The position numbers and the translations under genes are program-made. This document shows, piece after piece, positions 46,248 through 57,384 of a stretch of 64,000 nucleotides of DNA. This stretch comes from Adiantum capillus-veneris (Eukaryota; Streptophyta; Polypodiopsida; Polypodiales; Pteridaceae), in NCBI GenBank assembly GCA_014529385.2, contig CM043952.1:152239057-152303056 (forward strand). Direction: 5' to 3'. The notes beneath the pieces are model-generated. The model was not told the origin of the DNA. It made no database searches and saw nothing but the letters and a program-made list of their open reading frames with translations. The number at the start of each line of letters is the position of its first letter. Position 1 is the stretch's first letter.

Positions 46248-46259
46248 TCTGATACCAAT
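46248..46259 (-). promoter_or_regulatory. Primer-binding site of the copia element (tRNA-iMet)
   Basis: The minus strand reads ATTGGTATCAGAGC right after the LTR; TGGTATCAGAGC is the standard initiator-Met site. Confidence 0.85.
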
Positions 46260-46465
46260 AGTTGAGTGCGCGTGTGCGTGTACGGAGTGTGTGCAAGAGA
46301 GGGGAAGAAGAGAAATGGGGAAGGGGGAGATGCACAGGTAGCTTGTGTTGGGTTAGTGGAGAAGAAAGAGAAGAGTCAACTCTACCGCTTTTTCTCCCTA
46401 TATTGATTAGGTGAAATCAAGTGTACAAGGGTGGTTCCCACGGCCACTTGGCCTACACCCCAACA
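46260..46465 (-). repeat. 5' LTR of the copia element
   Basis: 206 bp, direct repeat of 38981-39187 with five substitutions and one indel. Confidence 0.9.
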
Positions 46466-46937
46466 GAAAGAACGATTTGTTCCACCTAGCTCAGGAATAG
46501 GGAAGTTAAATGAAGCTTCTTGCTCTTCATGTAGTTCCTATATGGAAATAGAAGCTTTGACACAACCTCCACCCACCATTGTACATATCCATACAAACAA
46601 GGAAGAGTTTGCACCTCCCGTTGTAAGTTCACCACCTACAACAATGTTGCAAATAAAATCATTGGAGAGTACCTTACCACCCTTGCAACTAGAAGAAACG
46701 CATAGGGCGGTCAAAAACTATTGGTTAAAGCCTTCACCCATAGCAACTTGGAGCCATTGGTTTCAAAAGATGATGACATCATTCCAAAAGGTATGCTCTA
46801 CCCAAGGAAGGGGGGAGTGTTTGCTGACATCCATCATTCACTTGCTTCCCTCTCAACCTTCCTCCCTGACCTCTCTATCTCCCAATCTTAGGGAATGTAT
46901 ATATATAAACCCTTATACTCACAAAAATCAAAAATAG
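46466..46937 (+). pseudogene. Element B frame interrupted by the copia insertion, right part
   Basis: The frame resumes at RFVPPSSGIG and stays open for about 155 codons to a TAG. It contains a proline-rich stretch (EALTQPPPTIVHIH) and HRAVKNYWLKPSPIATWSHWFQKM. The left part ends at 38980. The family is unknown. It occupies the place where pol would be expected, but I see no RT or integrase motif. Confidence 0.5.
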
Positions 46938-48417
46938 TAAAGAGCAAGAGCAATTAGCAAACGAGTGTGCACAATAAAAGTCAAAACATTGACCCAGACC
47001 TACACATTCACATCTGGTACACTGAAACAGAAACCTATGTCATCAAACAACTTTGATCCTTATCACGAGTGATGGAGGGTAGGTAGGATTAGTACAATAG
47101 GAGTGTTTTTGTTTTAGAGTTTAGTGATTAGCAAATTTCTTTTTTCTGAGTGATGTGCCTCCTAGAGGTATTCTTGTGTTTCATAGTTGTATACACGAAC
47201 GTGTTGCTGTGGTTAGGATTTAAACCTTCATGGAATCTTTCTCTCGTTCACTCTTCAAACCAAGCACGATCATCAACACAAACAGGTGTTTCTTGTCCAT
47301 TAGCAGTGTCTCTTATCTTTTTTGCATCTATCTTTGTCTGCTTTAATTGTGATTGGTAGCATAATATTCAGCACATTTTCTTAGTACCAAACATTGATTT
47401 CAATGCAATTTCTTGTCATAATCACTTGTCTAGGTTTAAAAAGCAAGAAGCCTGACTAAGCTAGTTTGACCAAGCTAGGCATTAGAAATCTTCTCTTAAT
47501 ACCATGGGGAATGCCTTCCTAATAATCTACGGTTACTTAGGTTCTTAATGTGATTTAGGTAGCATTGTGTGCAATGTACTAGGGCTTTCTAGTGGGCTTA
47601 ATCCTTATTGACCTTTAGCTTAAGTATTGTAAAGGGAGTTTACTATGCGATGAGCCTGGGGAGGGTAATAGTGTTATATGACCCCCCAAAGTTACAAAAT
47701 TAAAATGCTGAAAACGAACAAAAAAAAATAATCAAAGTGCCACAATGTAAAATCTAAGGCAGAAAGAGAAATCTTAGCTTGATTTGGTACTTCACTCATA
47801 TGTATTGCCTATGGTACTAGAGCCCTAGAGGTTCCCAGTGTGGGTGCTTTTCCTTGAAAAGCAAAAAACCCAAGGCATACAAAATAAGCACACACATCAC
47901 AATTGAATCAATGTGAGACTTTGGGGGGTCAAAGAAAAGGAAATAAGTCAGGTGATGATTTCATGAGAAATTCCTTTTATCGTAGCTTAACTACAAGGTC
48001 TTCTAGGTATAGCCTCTAGTAAGCCCTTGGACATGAAATACTTGGCTCTTGTGATTAAACAACCAGAGAAAATTGAGAAGCTTGCCCATGGTATTAATAG
48101 TCGATCTCTAGTGCCTTTTGACCGTTAAATTAGCGGCCCTAGACTTGTTTAGTTTTTGACCTTCATGACTGTTTATGTGTTTAATTATATTAAAATTTAA
48201 TGTTTATTGCTGACAAATGGTTTAAAATTCTGTTACCAATCAATTTGTCTGCCTACAACTACATATGATTTTTAATTGATTATAAGGATGCACTTATTGT
48301 GCCACTTTTGTTTGATTTTGCAGTGACTAAAGAAGGCTAAGGACATTCATCTCAAATGCTCTTCCACCTCGACGAACAAGCTTCAACTCAATAGATTCCA
48401 AGGACGAAATCTACATT
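46938..48417 (+). other. Non-coding 3' interior of element B
   Basis: AT-rich, no coding signal. It runs to the polypurine tract. Confidence 0.6.
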
Positions 48418-48428
48418 AGGAAGGGGGG
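48418..48428 (+). promoter_or_regulatory. Polypurine tract of element B
   Basis: AGGAAGGGGGG, two bases before the TGTTAACC start of the 3' LTR. Confidence 0.85.
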
Positions 48429-48430
48429 CA

Positions 48431-49128
48431 TGTTAACCGACAATTCAAACAGTAAGTCAGCATTGGGCGAATAGGAGGCTTGGGGACTGCCCAACGCCAC
48501 CTATCGCTTGGTGTTGACCTTGGTGTAACAGACGATGGAGACCCTTTTGGTGAGGTGATTACAATTCCTGGGGAGGAGTCAATACTGGGCAAATAGGAGG
48601 CCCAATGCCACCTATCTCTTGGTGTTGACCTTGGGGTTAAAAACATTACAAGAGGCAATAGAGTCAATACTAGGCGAATATGAGGCTTGGGAATTGCCAA
48701 ACGCCACCTATCAATTGGTGTTGACGTTGGTGATGGAGACATGACAGGCAGTAGTAAAGTCAACACCAGGCAAATAGGAGGCTTGGGGACTGCCCAACGC
48801 CACATATCGCTTGGTGCTAACCTTGGCAAATAGGCGTCGATACACCCACGGACTTTACATTGTTTTGAGTCATAGGCTGGGCTTGTCGATCCAATAAGAA
48901 AAGGGTAAGAGTGATCGCTGATTAGAGGCGCACTCTAGCAGGAACATTCAAGGGTTAGTTGGCTAAGTATGGGCACCCAAGTGTGAATGGGGCGAGCTCA
49001 TATAAAAGTCACCTAAACCTAAAAATCATTCATTCTCTCATTTGTGCAATTGAAGAGTGCTCTTGCTCCATCTCCATCTTCTTCTTCATCATATCGTTGT
49101 GTGAGTGTGTGTATGTGTGAGAGAGAGA

Positions 49129-49159
<31 letters not shown>

Positions 49160-49396
49160 ATTGAGCATTGCAACGACGGCACCGTGGCGGCGAGGCGGTT
49201 GAGCGCGGCACCGCGGTAGCTCCTTCTTCTTCGTGTCGAGGAATCCTCCACAAAGGCGAGCGTAGGGCGGTGAGTGACACACCCTTGCTCTCTTGAGCTT
49301 GCTAGATTAGTCTAGTTGTGTGCTTTGAGCCATTTGTGGCTCGCACACAGTGTATCGGCACGTCCCTTGAATTGACACGTGCGACAGACGCACACA
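48431..49396 (+). repeat. 3' LTR of element B
   Basis: 966 bp, TGTTAACC...GCACACA. It repeats 35500-36516, including the four hairpin units, but has a shorter and mostly GT microsatellite (49131-49158) in place of the long GA tract. Confidence 0.9.
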
Positions 49397-49401
49397 CAGG
49401 C
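49397..49401. repeat. Target-site duplication (CAGGC), right
   Basis: Matches 35495-35499; Helitron helicase sequence resumes immediately after it. Confidence 0.9.
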
Positions 49402-50165
49402 CAACAACTACAAAAGCTTTACTAATGGCATACATGGGCAAGGCTGCTTTTAACATTGGTGGAGCCACTATCCACTCGGCTCTCCACTTGTCACTACTCA
49501 CATCATCTAACATTTCCCTATCGCTTGAGAGGCTAAATGAGCTATGGTTGCCTTAGCCGTTCTCGATGAAGTCTCCTTGATTGGAACCAACATCTTTTCT
49601 ATGGCATACTCTCGCCTGTGCGTAGTAAAAAACAACTACAACCTTCCATTTGGTGGTGTTGATGTTGTCTTGTGTGGTGATCTCTGCCAAGCTAGTCCAG
49701 TATGTGACTCTTGGATTTTTTCTAGAAAATTTCAATTGCTCGAAGCTATCTCACCCTCTTTTTGGCATGACCGCATAAAGTGGTATGAGTTAACAATCAC
49801 CATGAGACAAACTAATGAGACATCCATCGACATACTCAAAAGGATACGCATTTCAAAACACACCCGCGAAGACATTTTGTTCGTCAATACGCATTACATG
49901 TGCACAATACCTCATCCAGTCATGATTTCCCATCTTTACTATGCGAACAATGATAAAGACCTACACAACGAACATATTTTAAACACTACCATAGGGACAC
50001 CAATATTTATTGAAGCACAAGACACAAGGGCAAAAACTTGTAGCAAAACTAATCAAATACCAATAGATCCAAACTCACCGCCATCATCCTCCCTAGGTCG
50101 CCATCTCCTACACGTGGTATCAGAGATCCAAGTTTGTGGGGTTTCTCCCCAAAACAAGGCATTCT
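49402..50165 (+). pseudogene. Helitron PIF1 helicase, C-terminal part
   Basis: It resumes with MAYMGKAAFNIGGATIHSAL, the conserved PIF1 motif Ia region. After a stop, a 207-codon frame follows (49544-50167): Walker B VLDEVSLIG, FGGVDVVLCGDLCQASPV (motif III, usually GDFxQLPPV), WYELTITMRQTN and ILFVNTHYMC. Homology fades after about 50080 (IPIDPNSPP), before helicase motifs V and VI, so the helicase is truncated. The right end of the Helitron is not defined. Confidence 0.85.
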
Positions 50166-50984
50166 AAAATGTAGACAGTGAAGAAGGTGCATCTAATTGG
50201 CAAGCAACTAAGCCAAGGTGGTGGCGTAAGCACAATTAGCAGGAGCATATCAAAACGCCAAAGGTTTGGTGGGCAATTCCTACGTGGAAAATCTCCCTAC
50301 ACATGTGAAGTATAGAGCGTGTCAACACATTGCACTGTAGGCTCTAAGCCAAACCAAACTCTCTGCACACAACATCTCAAAATGCCATCAAGGTGATGCA
50401 ATTTGGCCAACGTGATGTAGACGATATTTCAAAACGCAGTTTCTGCTTGGTCTTGGTAATGACGACACATCAAAATGCTATCAAGCCTATTGACAATGTA
50501 GCAAAGCAAAGTTTTTTCCAGTATTTTAAAACTTTGTCCACGAAAAGTCTTGTAAAAAAGCAACCCCTCAAAAGATGCAGAAATTGACTTCATCAATTAC
50601 AAAGGGTTTGGCAAGAGGTAATACATGCACATTTTGGATAGTTGACATCGACAATACTTGGCAATGGCATAGACAAAGCAATCACAAGAAGATGGTCAAC
50701 CTACATATGGAGATTGAATCAAGGTATTTTTGACCAATTGAAGCTAGCAATCAAGCTAGTGAAGACTCTTCTAACCATTTTCTTCAAGCACTCGGTACAT
50801 CAACAAATGTGACACATGAAGATCTGCGTCGAGATTGTGGTACAAGATTTCACAAACTATTTTTGTCAATTTAGTGTCATAGATTTGTCATCTTTTGTCT
50901 GTTGTAAAAAACAATCATATACTTCTTGTCAAAGCCTTGTTTTAGCCTATCAAATGTCAGATATTTCCATGATAAAAATTTGTA
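50166..50984. other. No recognised gene
   Basis: A TGGTATCAGAG word at 50116-50126 just to the left resembles a copia primer site, but no LTR could be matched to it. No domains recognised. Confidence 0.4.
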
Positions 50985-51374
50985 CGGGCCTTTGTGTTCC
51001 TTGTGACCTAAGTGATGCAATGAAGATGGAAAGCTTCATGCATCATGAGCATAACATAAAATTTTCAAAAAGCATTAACTATCCCAAGGCCTCAAACACC
51101 TTCGAAGGTAGAGAGCTAGCGGGGAATGAGGGTAGGGAAGAGGAAGAAGAATCATTCATATGAGAAAGAAATAGTTACTCACTTATCATCACTCTTCTTG
51201 CTTAGCATAGCATATTTACATAGTAATGAAGATGAAGAAGATGGAAAGCTTAAGCATTGAAGCATGGCTCTTGGTTGGATTTGCATTCCATAGCCAAGAG
51301 TGTTGGTGTAGGCTCTCAACTTCTCAACAAGGAGATAGAGATCTTGCACTTTGCACTTCCCACAATGAGAGAAA

Positions 51375-51451
<77 letters not shown>

Positions 51452-52328
51452 CCCCCTCTCATGCTTGGTCCACAAATCTCTCTCTCTCTCTCTCATTATT
51501 TAATTATATCATTTGAACATGTGTCCTCTTTTTTCTCTTTGAGAGAAAGAGCTTAATTATTTATTTTTATGCATCTAAATTCTTATTGGACCCCCTTAAA
51601 GCCAATAGGATTCAAGCACATCGTAAGGGCCACATGGAAAGGATCTTGACACGTGTCTTTTATGCTTCTTAAGATATCATGTTTGAATTGAACACTTCAA
51701 GCACCTAGTCATTTAAGCATGGAAACCGTTTATGCCTCTTGAGAGTTTATGTTTGAATTTGAACACTTCAAGAACCTTAGTCATTTAAGCATGAGAAGCA
51801 CCTCAAGCTTAGGCAAGGTTCCCACAACCACCTTAAGCACCTTAGCTAGCAAGCACGACAAGCACCTCATGCTTGGGTAGGATTCCCACCTGAAGGTCAA
51901 AGGACTTTTTAACACTAACTTTTGGGTAGGATTCCTAGCTTGCCTAAGGTCAAAGGACTTTTTAACACTAACTTTTGGAGGTCTTTAATGAAGCTAACCC
52001 TAAGGTCTTTTAAACTCCATTAGATGCACATTGCTCTATGATAGAATACCTTCTTTTGGACCCCTATTGAGATGTGACCATCTCTCCTCTTGGTCCCTTT
52101 TACTAAGGTAAATGTAGAAGCACTTATTGCACATTGCTCTTTGGTAGACCATCTCTTTTTGGACCCCTATTGAGATACAACTATTTCTCCTTTTGGTCCC
52201 CTATTGAGATAGGTTTAGAAGCACATATCTATATCCTAACTCTTGTTCCCCTTTTATCTTCCCATATTAAATGATCAGTTTAATATGATAAAATCATTTC
52301 GTAAAGTTAGATACTATATTTTATGACA
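50985..52328 (-). repeat. Repeat family X, copy 3 (most complete)
   Basis: It spans both conserved blocks: the left block shared with 14656-15100 and the right block shared with 1-634. It contains GT then GA microsatellites (51375-51447). Internal short duplications occur near 51690-51990 (GGTCAAAGGACTTTTTAACAC twice). On the minus strand it starts TGTCATAAAATATAG at 52328. Confidence 0.6.
51375..51447. repeat. Compound (GT)n(GA)n microsatellite
   Basis: About 15 GT units followed by about 21 GA units. Confidence 0.95.
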
Positions 52329-54949
52329 CTCACCAAAAGAGCCCTAGGTATAAAACTCAAATTCCTGAGTTTAAACACAGCCTTTGTATCTTTATCTAAA
52401 GTTTTTGGAAAGTTTGAAGGACACGATTGAGAGCGGCTACTCTCAAGAAACTTGTAATCAATTTTTCTCACGCTTTGATAATCCAAATTTGTTTCGACAA
52501 TTGCATTGTGTTCCTTGTCTTGTGCTCTTGAATTTAAGTGTAACCATTCTCAAATTTTTAGTGGTTTGAAGAGACCTATTTGCGAGCTAAATTTACTACT
52601 TTGAGTGTGTTAATGGTTGGTTTTTAATGTTTTGAACATAGGAGAGTGTTCTAGACCATAGGGTGACCTTTTCGGATAGTTTTGTTGCAATTTTTAGGAC
52701 CTTGATCATGATGGATTGTGATTTTGGTAACTTGTTGGAATACAACCAGATTTGGTAGGATAGTGTCCCTAGACCTCTTAGACCTCCTCCTAAAGTTTTC
52801 TTGCATTTCAACTTTGTTTGAGTGCCAAAATGGCATGACGGCCGAGAGCAATAAGACAAGACATAGGAAGATTGCCTAAGTAGAGAGTGATAGATTTTCC
52901 AGTGCTTTAGATAGCTCTGTTCCTAGGTTCACTTCTTGAGGTTGACACTCTCAAAGAGTCTCCATGCCCCATTAGAGTCACTTTCCTGAGTATTGACATT
53001 GTGTTAGTGCCAGCAAACAGTTGTTCGGAAGTGAATGCAATCTCTAATCCACATGGCAAGAAGAGCGGGCATAGATGGGAGATGAGAGAGAAGATAAGGC
53101 ACCGATGGAGAAAAATGAAAGAGAGTTATCATTATCATTTTATGAGCCTTATAAAGGAAATTACAACAATAGGTTCACACCCAAGTGCCCAAGTTGGGTT
53201 GACCCCAACAATTGCCCCCTTCAGCCAAACTTGGCAGAATCTTTATCATTTGGAGTTGTAAGAATTTCATCGAAGTCCTACTACAGACACAAAATTTGGC
53301 CTAGCAACTTGGAGACTAAACCAAACTCCATAAAACTTGATGAGTGACTTGTTTATAGTGTGAACATCCAGTAGTACAAGTTTAAAAAAGGATGAAAAAT
53401 CCTTCCTTTTAGCCTGAGAGACAATAAGTGTGCTTATTATCTCCTACATAGAAATTTCAAATTTTTGATTTTTTTTTAAAGGGGATTGGATCTAGGGTAG
53501 TAATAGAGTGCTTGTGTGAAGTTTCAAGTGATTTGGAAAAGTTTTGATTTGAGTTGCCACTTGAGTTGCAATTAAAACTGTAGGCTTAGAAAGTACTAGA
53601 AAATTGAGCTAAACTTGTCCAAAAATTGTCAAAACTCATTCAAAGCAAATTGAAAAATAGTGCTTTATTTATTGAGTAGATATTAAGAGTGCTTATTATC
53701 TTTTCTTGCTATTCATAGAGCTCATTTTTGACATTTTTTGGTTGCCAAGGTTAGGAGAACTAACATACAAATTGCTTGAAAAGTTTGGAGTCATTTGGAC
53801 ATTGTTTGCTACTAGGAATTGGGTTTTTATGAATTGAAGGTTACAGATTGGTCCTTTGGCTACTTTTGCAAATTTGAAATTGAAAATTTTGACTAGGTTT
53901 CCTTGTATATACTTGCATATCAATAGATTGACTTGTATGATTTTGATTGTATAAGAGTGATTGAGATCAAGCTTGAGTCGGTAACTAGTTTGGAATTGCG
54001 ACAACTAAAATGGATTGGTATTGGTTCTAAAGACTAGGTATTCTATTTCATTGAGAATTTTGTACCTTTATGTACCTTAGATCAAGACATGTCATAGAAA
54101 ATCAAGACTTTAATAGGGATACTAAGAGAAAAGTGTCTATTGAGGGGAGCATAAATCAAGGGGGGCACCATTAGAGACCATAGTTGAAGAAGTGCTAGAC
54201 ACTTACTCCGACTCTATAGTTCAAAAAAAAAATTCCTTTTCTAATCACTCAAGTGTTGGAACCTCACTCAAATTCAAGGATATAGTGACCTTCTATAAGA
54301 CCAACTAGCATGGGGCTCATATTACATGGGGCTCAAATTTATCTAGACCTTAATGAGGAGTATGTGTTCAGAGTTGATGACCACCCTGTCGAATTTGAAG
54401 AAAAGTTTAGATCCAACAAATAGAAAACCTTCTATATGGATCAAAATAGAGTGCAATATCTAAAAATTGGATATCTTGACACCATGAAAAAATGGGTTTG
54501 GAAGTTCATACATAAATTCCAAACGTGCCCACCAAAGAACACCAGTGTTAGAGCTAGAAGGGTATCATCAAGTAGATGTCAAACTTCTCAAGCACATACC
54601 GAAACTAATAACCCAAGCTTTAGAGTTTATTTTTGGGAGGACAATAACGTAATAGATCTTTTGTGGATGCTCACACAAAACGAACCTTCTAGTACACCTC
54701 TTTAGGTATTGCTATAGAAATATCTTTGTTATGATGACTCCAAAAGAGGTTGAACAAACCAAGTATCAGGCCTCCTTGATCAGAGATATGACCATGGATA
54801 TGGGGCTTGATATGGACCACCTAAAAGAACTCTTGGTAGTATGGCCAACTAAAGGGGTAGTGCATCCCAAGGAACCCATCTAATGATAACAATTGGGTGA
54901 GAGGTGAAAAAACCACCACAAACTAAGGAAGATCGGGTGACACACCAAG
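52329..54949. other. No recognised gene
   Basis: AT-rich sequence with short frames and no domain I recognise. It may include the leader of the gypsy F relic that starts to the right. Confidence 0.5.
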
Positions 54950-56450
54950 AACAAAAGAGGGCCAAATGAGTCATCAATTACCAAGAAATTGGTTTGAATG
55001 CTTAGACAGAGGATCACCAGCTAGAAGAGCAAGTGATGAGCCTAATTCTAGAGTTAGACCAACTGATTTTCAAAAATGGATCAAAAAGTACAGTGGATCT
55101 GGGGATCCTTATGACCACCTAGAAAGCTTCATATAAGTTTTGAGAGCAAAAAGGATATCAAAATTCCATACTCAATTTGAAGGATTTTGAATGATCATAG
55201 AAGGTAAGGCTTTGACATGGTTTCAGACTATACCTCTTTGATCCATTATAGATGTGTCAACATTGGCAAAAAGACTTGTTGCTACTTGTTTGAAGATGGA
55301 AATCAAGCACAATTAGTAGGACAAATCTATAGCTTCAAAAAAAAACAAGGAGAGTCTGTAAGAGACTGCATATGTAGAATGGGATAGTACATTGATAGAT
55401 GTCTAGAGTTGGAAATTTCAAGTGAGGAGAGGCTTGTTTCATTGTTCCTTGAAGGATTACTCAACAAAGAGTTGCATGCTATACCGTATAGCAAGAAACA
55501 TATCACCTTGGAAGCATGCATCTTAGATAATATAGACTTGGGGGACAACTACAAAATCTTCAGTGTGAAAAGAACGCATTTAAGGAAACATAGAACAAGC
55601 AGACCACATCTACTATGCTAGCATAGGTAGGACCCATTGTGGTAGCTCTAGCGAATTCCATAGAAGGTATGCTAAAGCAAATGATTGACATGATGAGCAG
55701 TATGCAGAGGATGCCAGTGAGAGGGCCAGGGCAAGGTACACCTCAAGGGCAACCCATGGGGAAAGTGAGCCATCTAAATGGTGTGCCATTGAACAAAAAT
55801 GGAGAAACTATGAGACCAATGAATGCTATTATCAACCAAAATATGATGCAAATTTTTAATATATTCCAATGAGATAGCAGAGACAACCTATACATAGGTA
55901 TCCACCTAACATGGGACAAATGAAAATTCCACCCATGGCTTTGGGGAGACCACAGCCACTGCTAGAGGTCAACAAACACCCCTACTAGGAAACAATGCAG
56001 TACTAGTCAAGTGCATGCATCCTGAAGGACAAGTGGAAGACCATGCCATAGTACTGGTCACCCTATAGTGAGGCTAGTTTATCAATTGTGGTAGCTAATG
56101 AATAATGGTAATCCCAACCACCAATTACCAAGGTAGAACCAGCCTATCATGAACCTCCAGAGGCACCACTTGTTTACTTCATTGCAAACCAAGGAGCTAG
56201 GACACCCATGGTGAAACAAATGCCAAAATTGAGAGCAAGAAATTTCCATAATTGTGGATCTAATGATCATTGGAAAAATAATTTCCCAAAACTTGATAAG
56301 AATGCTAGCCCAATTGAGTCTTACTACATGCAATGTGGAAGAAAAGGTGGACACTATCTAGAGGATTGTCCTAGGAATCTTGCAAACATAGGAAAAATTG
56401 TCTTCAATATAGTACATGTCCTATTGGTTATCTCCTTAAGCAGCTAGCCT
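54950..56450 (+). pseudogene. Gypsy relic F: gag with two damaged zinc knuckles
   Basis: Broken plus frames read KYSGSGDPYDHLESF (gag domain start), EGKALTWFQT, KESVRDCICRM, then EERLVSLFLEGLLNKELHAI (55409-55621). A methionine- and glutamine-rich segment follows (55639-55872). Last come two zinc-knuckle relics: NCGSNDHWKNNFP and YMQCGRKGGHYLEDC, both lacking the first Cys. Many stops interrupt it. No protease or RT follows before the next element, so F is probably truncated by element E or its LTR. Confidence 0.7.
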
Positions 56451-56842
56451 ATGGTTCCAGTCAAGGTAGTGACAAGGACATAGGCAAAGAAAAAAAAAAT
56501 AGTGTGAGTGAGTTTGACAGCATCAAGAAGTCTTTTAAAGACTCCAAAAGAGAGAGAAAACTATGCTATGGACATAGAAATGACAACAACAAAGAGAGAT
56601 TGAAGAAAAAGCTCAAAGATTGTTTGAAGAAAGAGAAAATTCAATGTTGATAGAGTTCAAAGAACCAAAGCCAAAATAACATGATTAATGTTGGTAGAAA
56701 AAAAATATGAACCCATCAATGCAGCATTGGAAGGGTTTCAAGCGGGCTTGAAAGTGGGTCAGAAAATGGAAAAAAAAATGGAAGAACTTCCTCATACCTG
56801 ATATGGAAGTAGCAAATCTAGAAGCTTATGTTGACTAGATAA

Positions 56843-57163
56843 TGTTGGATCGAAAGATATTGAATCAGAAGTTGCTGATCGAATTTTGCTAAGTCGGATA
56901 TAGCTAAGTCATGCCAAGAACATTTTGGTTGGGTAGTTATAACTACTAGTAGTTGTGGTGTTTGGGAGTAAATCTTTCTGTAATACAATGGGGCATTTTC
57001 AGTCATGTTGACGATTCTATATGTTCATCTTGATGCTCTGTCTGTTTAGTTAGAAATCATCTTTCTACCATTTTTATTGAGTCCGATGTGATGTGTGTCT
57101 TATTCTATTGTGTAAAATTGTGTTTGAGAGAGAGTGACATATGTGTTGATGAGCCCCAACACA
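56843..57163 (+). repeat. Candidate 5' LTR of element E
   Basis: TGTTGGATC...GAGCCCCAACA, with inverted TGTTG/CAACA-type ends, followed by CATTTGGTGATCCC, which could be a primer site. A similar TGTTGGATC start occurs at 62750 after a purine tract, but the rest does not align well by eye. Tentative. Confidence 0.35.
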
Positions 57164-57384
57164 TTTGGTGATCCCAATGTGCCTGCTCTTTGCTGCGTGT
57201 GATGTACTTTTGTGTTAGCATTGTGTGTTGGTTTGTGTGTTTCATTGGGGATGATGCATGTCAAAGAAATCACGAAGAGTATCTCGCATTTATTATATTA
57301 GGTATAAAGATCAAGGGGGGTCCCTTTAACTATGACCAAGCCATAGATGGATTTGAAGAAGAGACTTTCATTGAATTGCAACCA

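Larger units (their letters stand above)
43346..46259 (-). other. Long non-coding leader of the copia element
   Basis: 2.9 kb lies between the PBS and gag, much longer than the short leaders usual for Ty1/copia. No minus-strand frame shows homology I recognise. It contains a GC-rich zone (44130-44560) with paired hairpins, GT tracts near 44850-44890, and CT-rich stretches near 44630 and 45570. Plus-strand frames here (for example 45212-45685) look like chance. Confidence 0.7.
38981..46465 (-). mobile_element. Ty1/copia LTR retrotransposon, nearly complete
   Basis: 7485 bp on the minus strand with short LTRs (46465-46260 and 39187-38981), GAAAG duplications, an initiator-Met PBS, an unusually long 2.9 kb leader, and gag-PR-IN-RT-RNase H in copia order. 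LTRs differ by five substitutions and one indel over about 206 bp, so it is the youngest insertion in the nest. Several in-frame stops and at least one frameshift disable it. Domain motifs are otherwise well kept, including RT YVDD. Confidence 0.95.
35500..49396 (+). mobile_element. LTR retrotransposon B (gypsy-type, gag plus protease only) with nested copia
   Basis: It has a 5' LTR (35500-36516), a tRNA-Asp-like PBS, gag N-terminus and protease (37235-38980), a nested copia, 1.9 kb more interior, a polypurine tract (48418-48428), a 3' LTR (48431-49396) and CAGGC duplications. Without the copia and one GAAAG it is about 6.4 kb. No RT, RNase H or integrase was found in the interior, so it looks non-autonomous. 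Gag homology and LTR termini pair it with element A. Confidence 0.9.
31850..50165 (+). mobile_element. Helitron-like element, split by element B
   Basis: Host sequence of the nest: 31850-35499 plus 49402-50165. It encodes, in broken frames, a Helitron-type Rep (rolling-circle initiator) region followed by a PIF1-family helicase, the diagnostic domain pair. Element B (35500-49396) interrupts the helicase just after Walker A. Removing B and one CAGGC copy restores sequence continuity. Neither the 5' TC end nor the 3' hairpin-CTRR end could be placed, so outer limits are approximate. Confidence 0.85.

Noticed and set aside
50116-50126. TGGTATCAGAG as a copia primer-binding site
   Set aside because: No LTR end with a partner copy could be found beside it; it may be chance.
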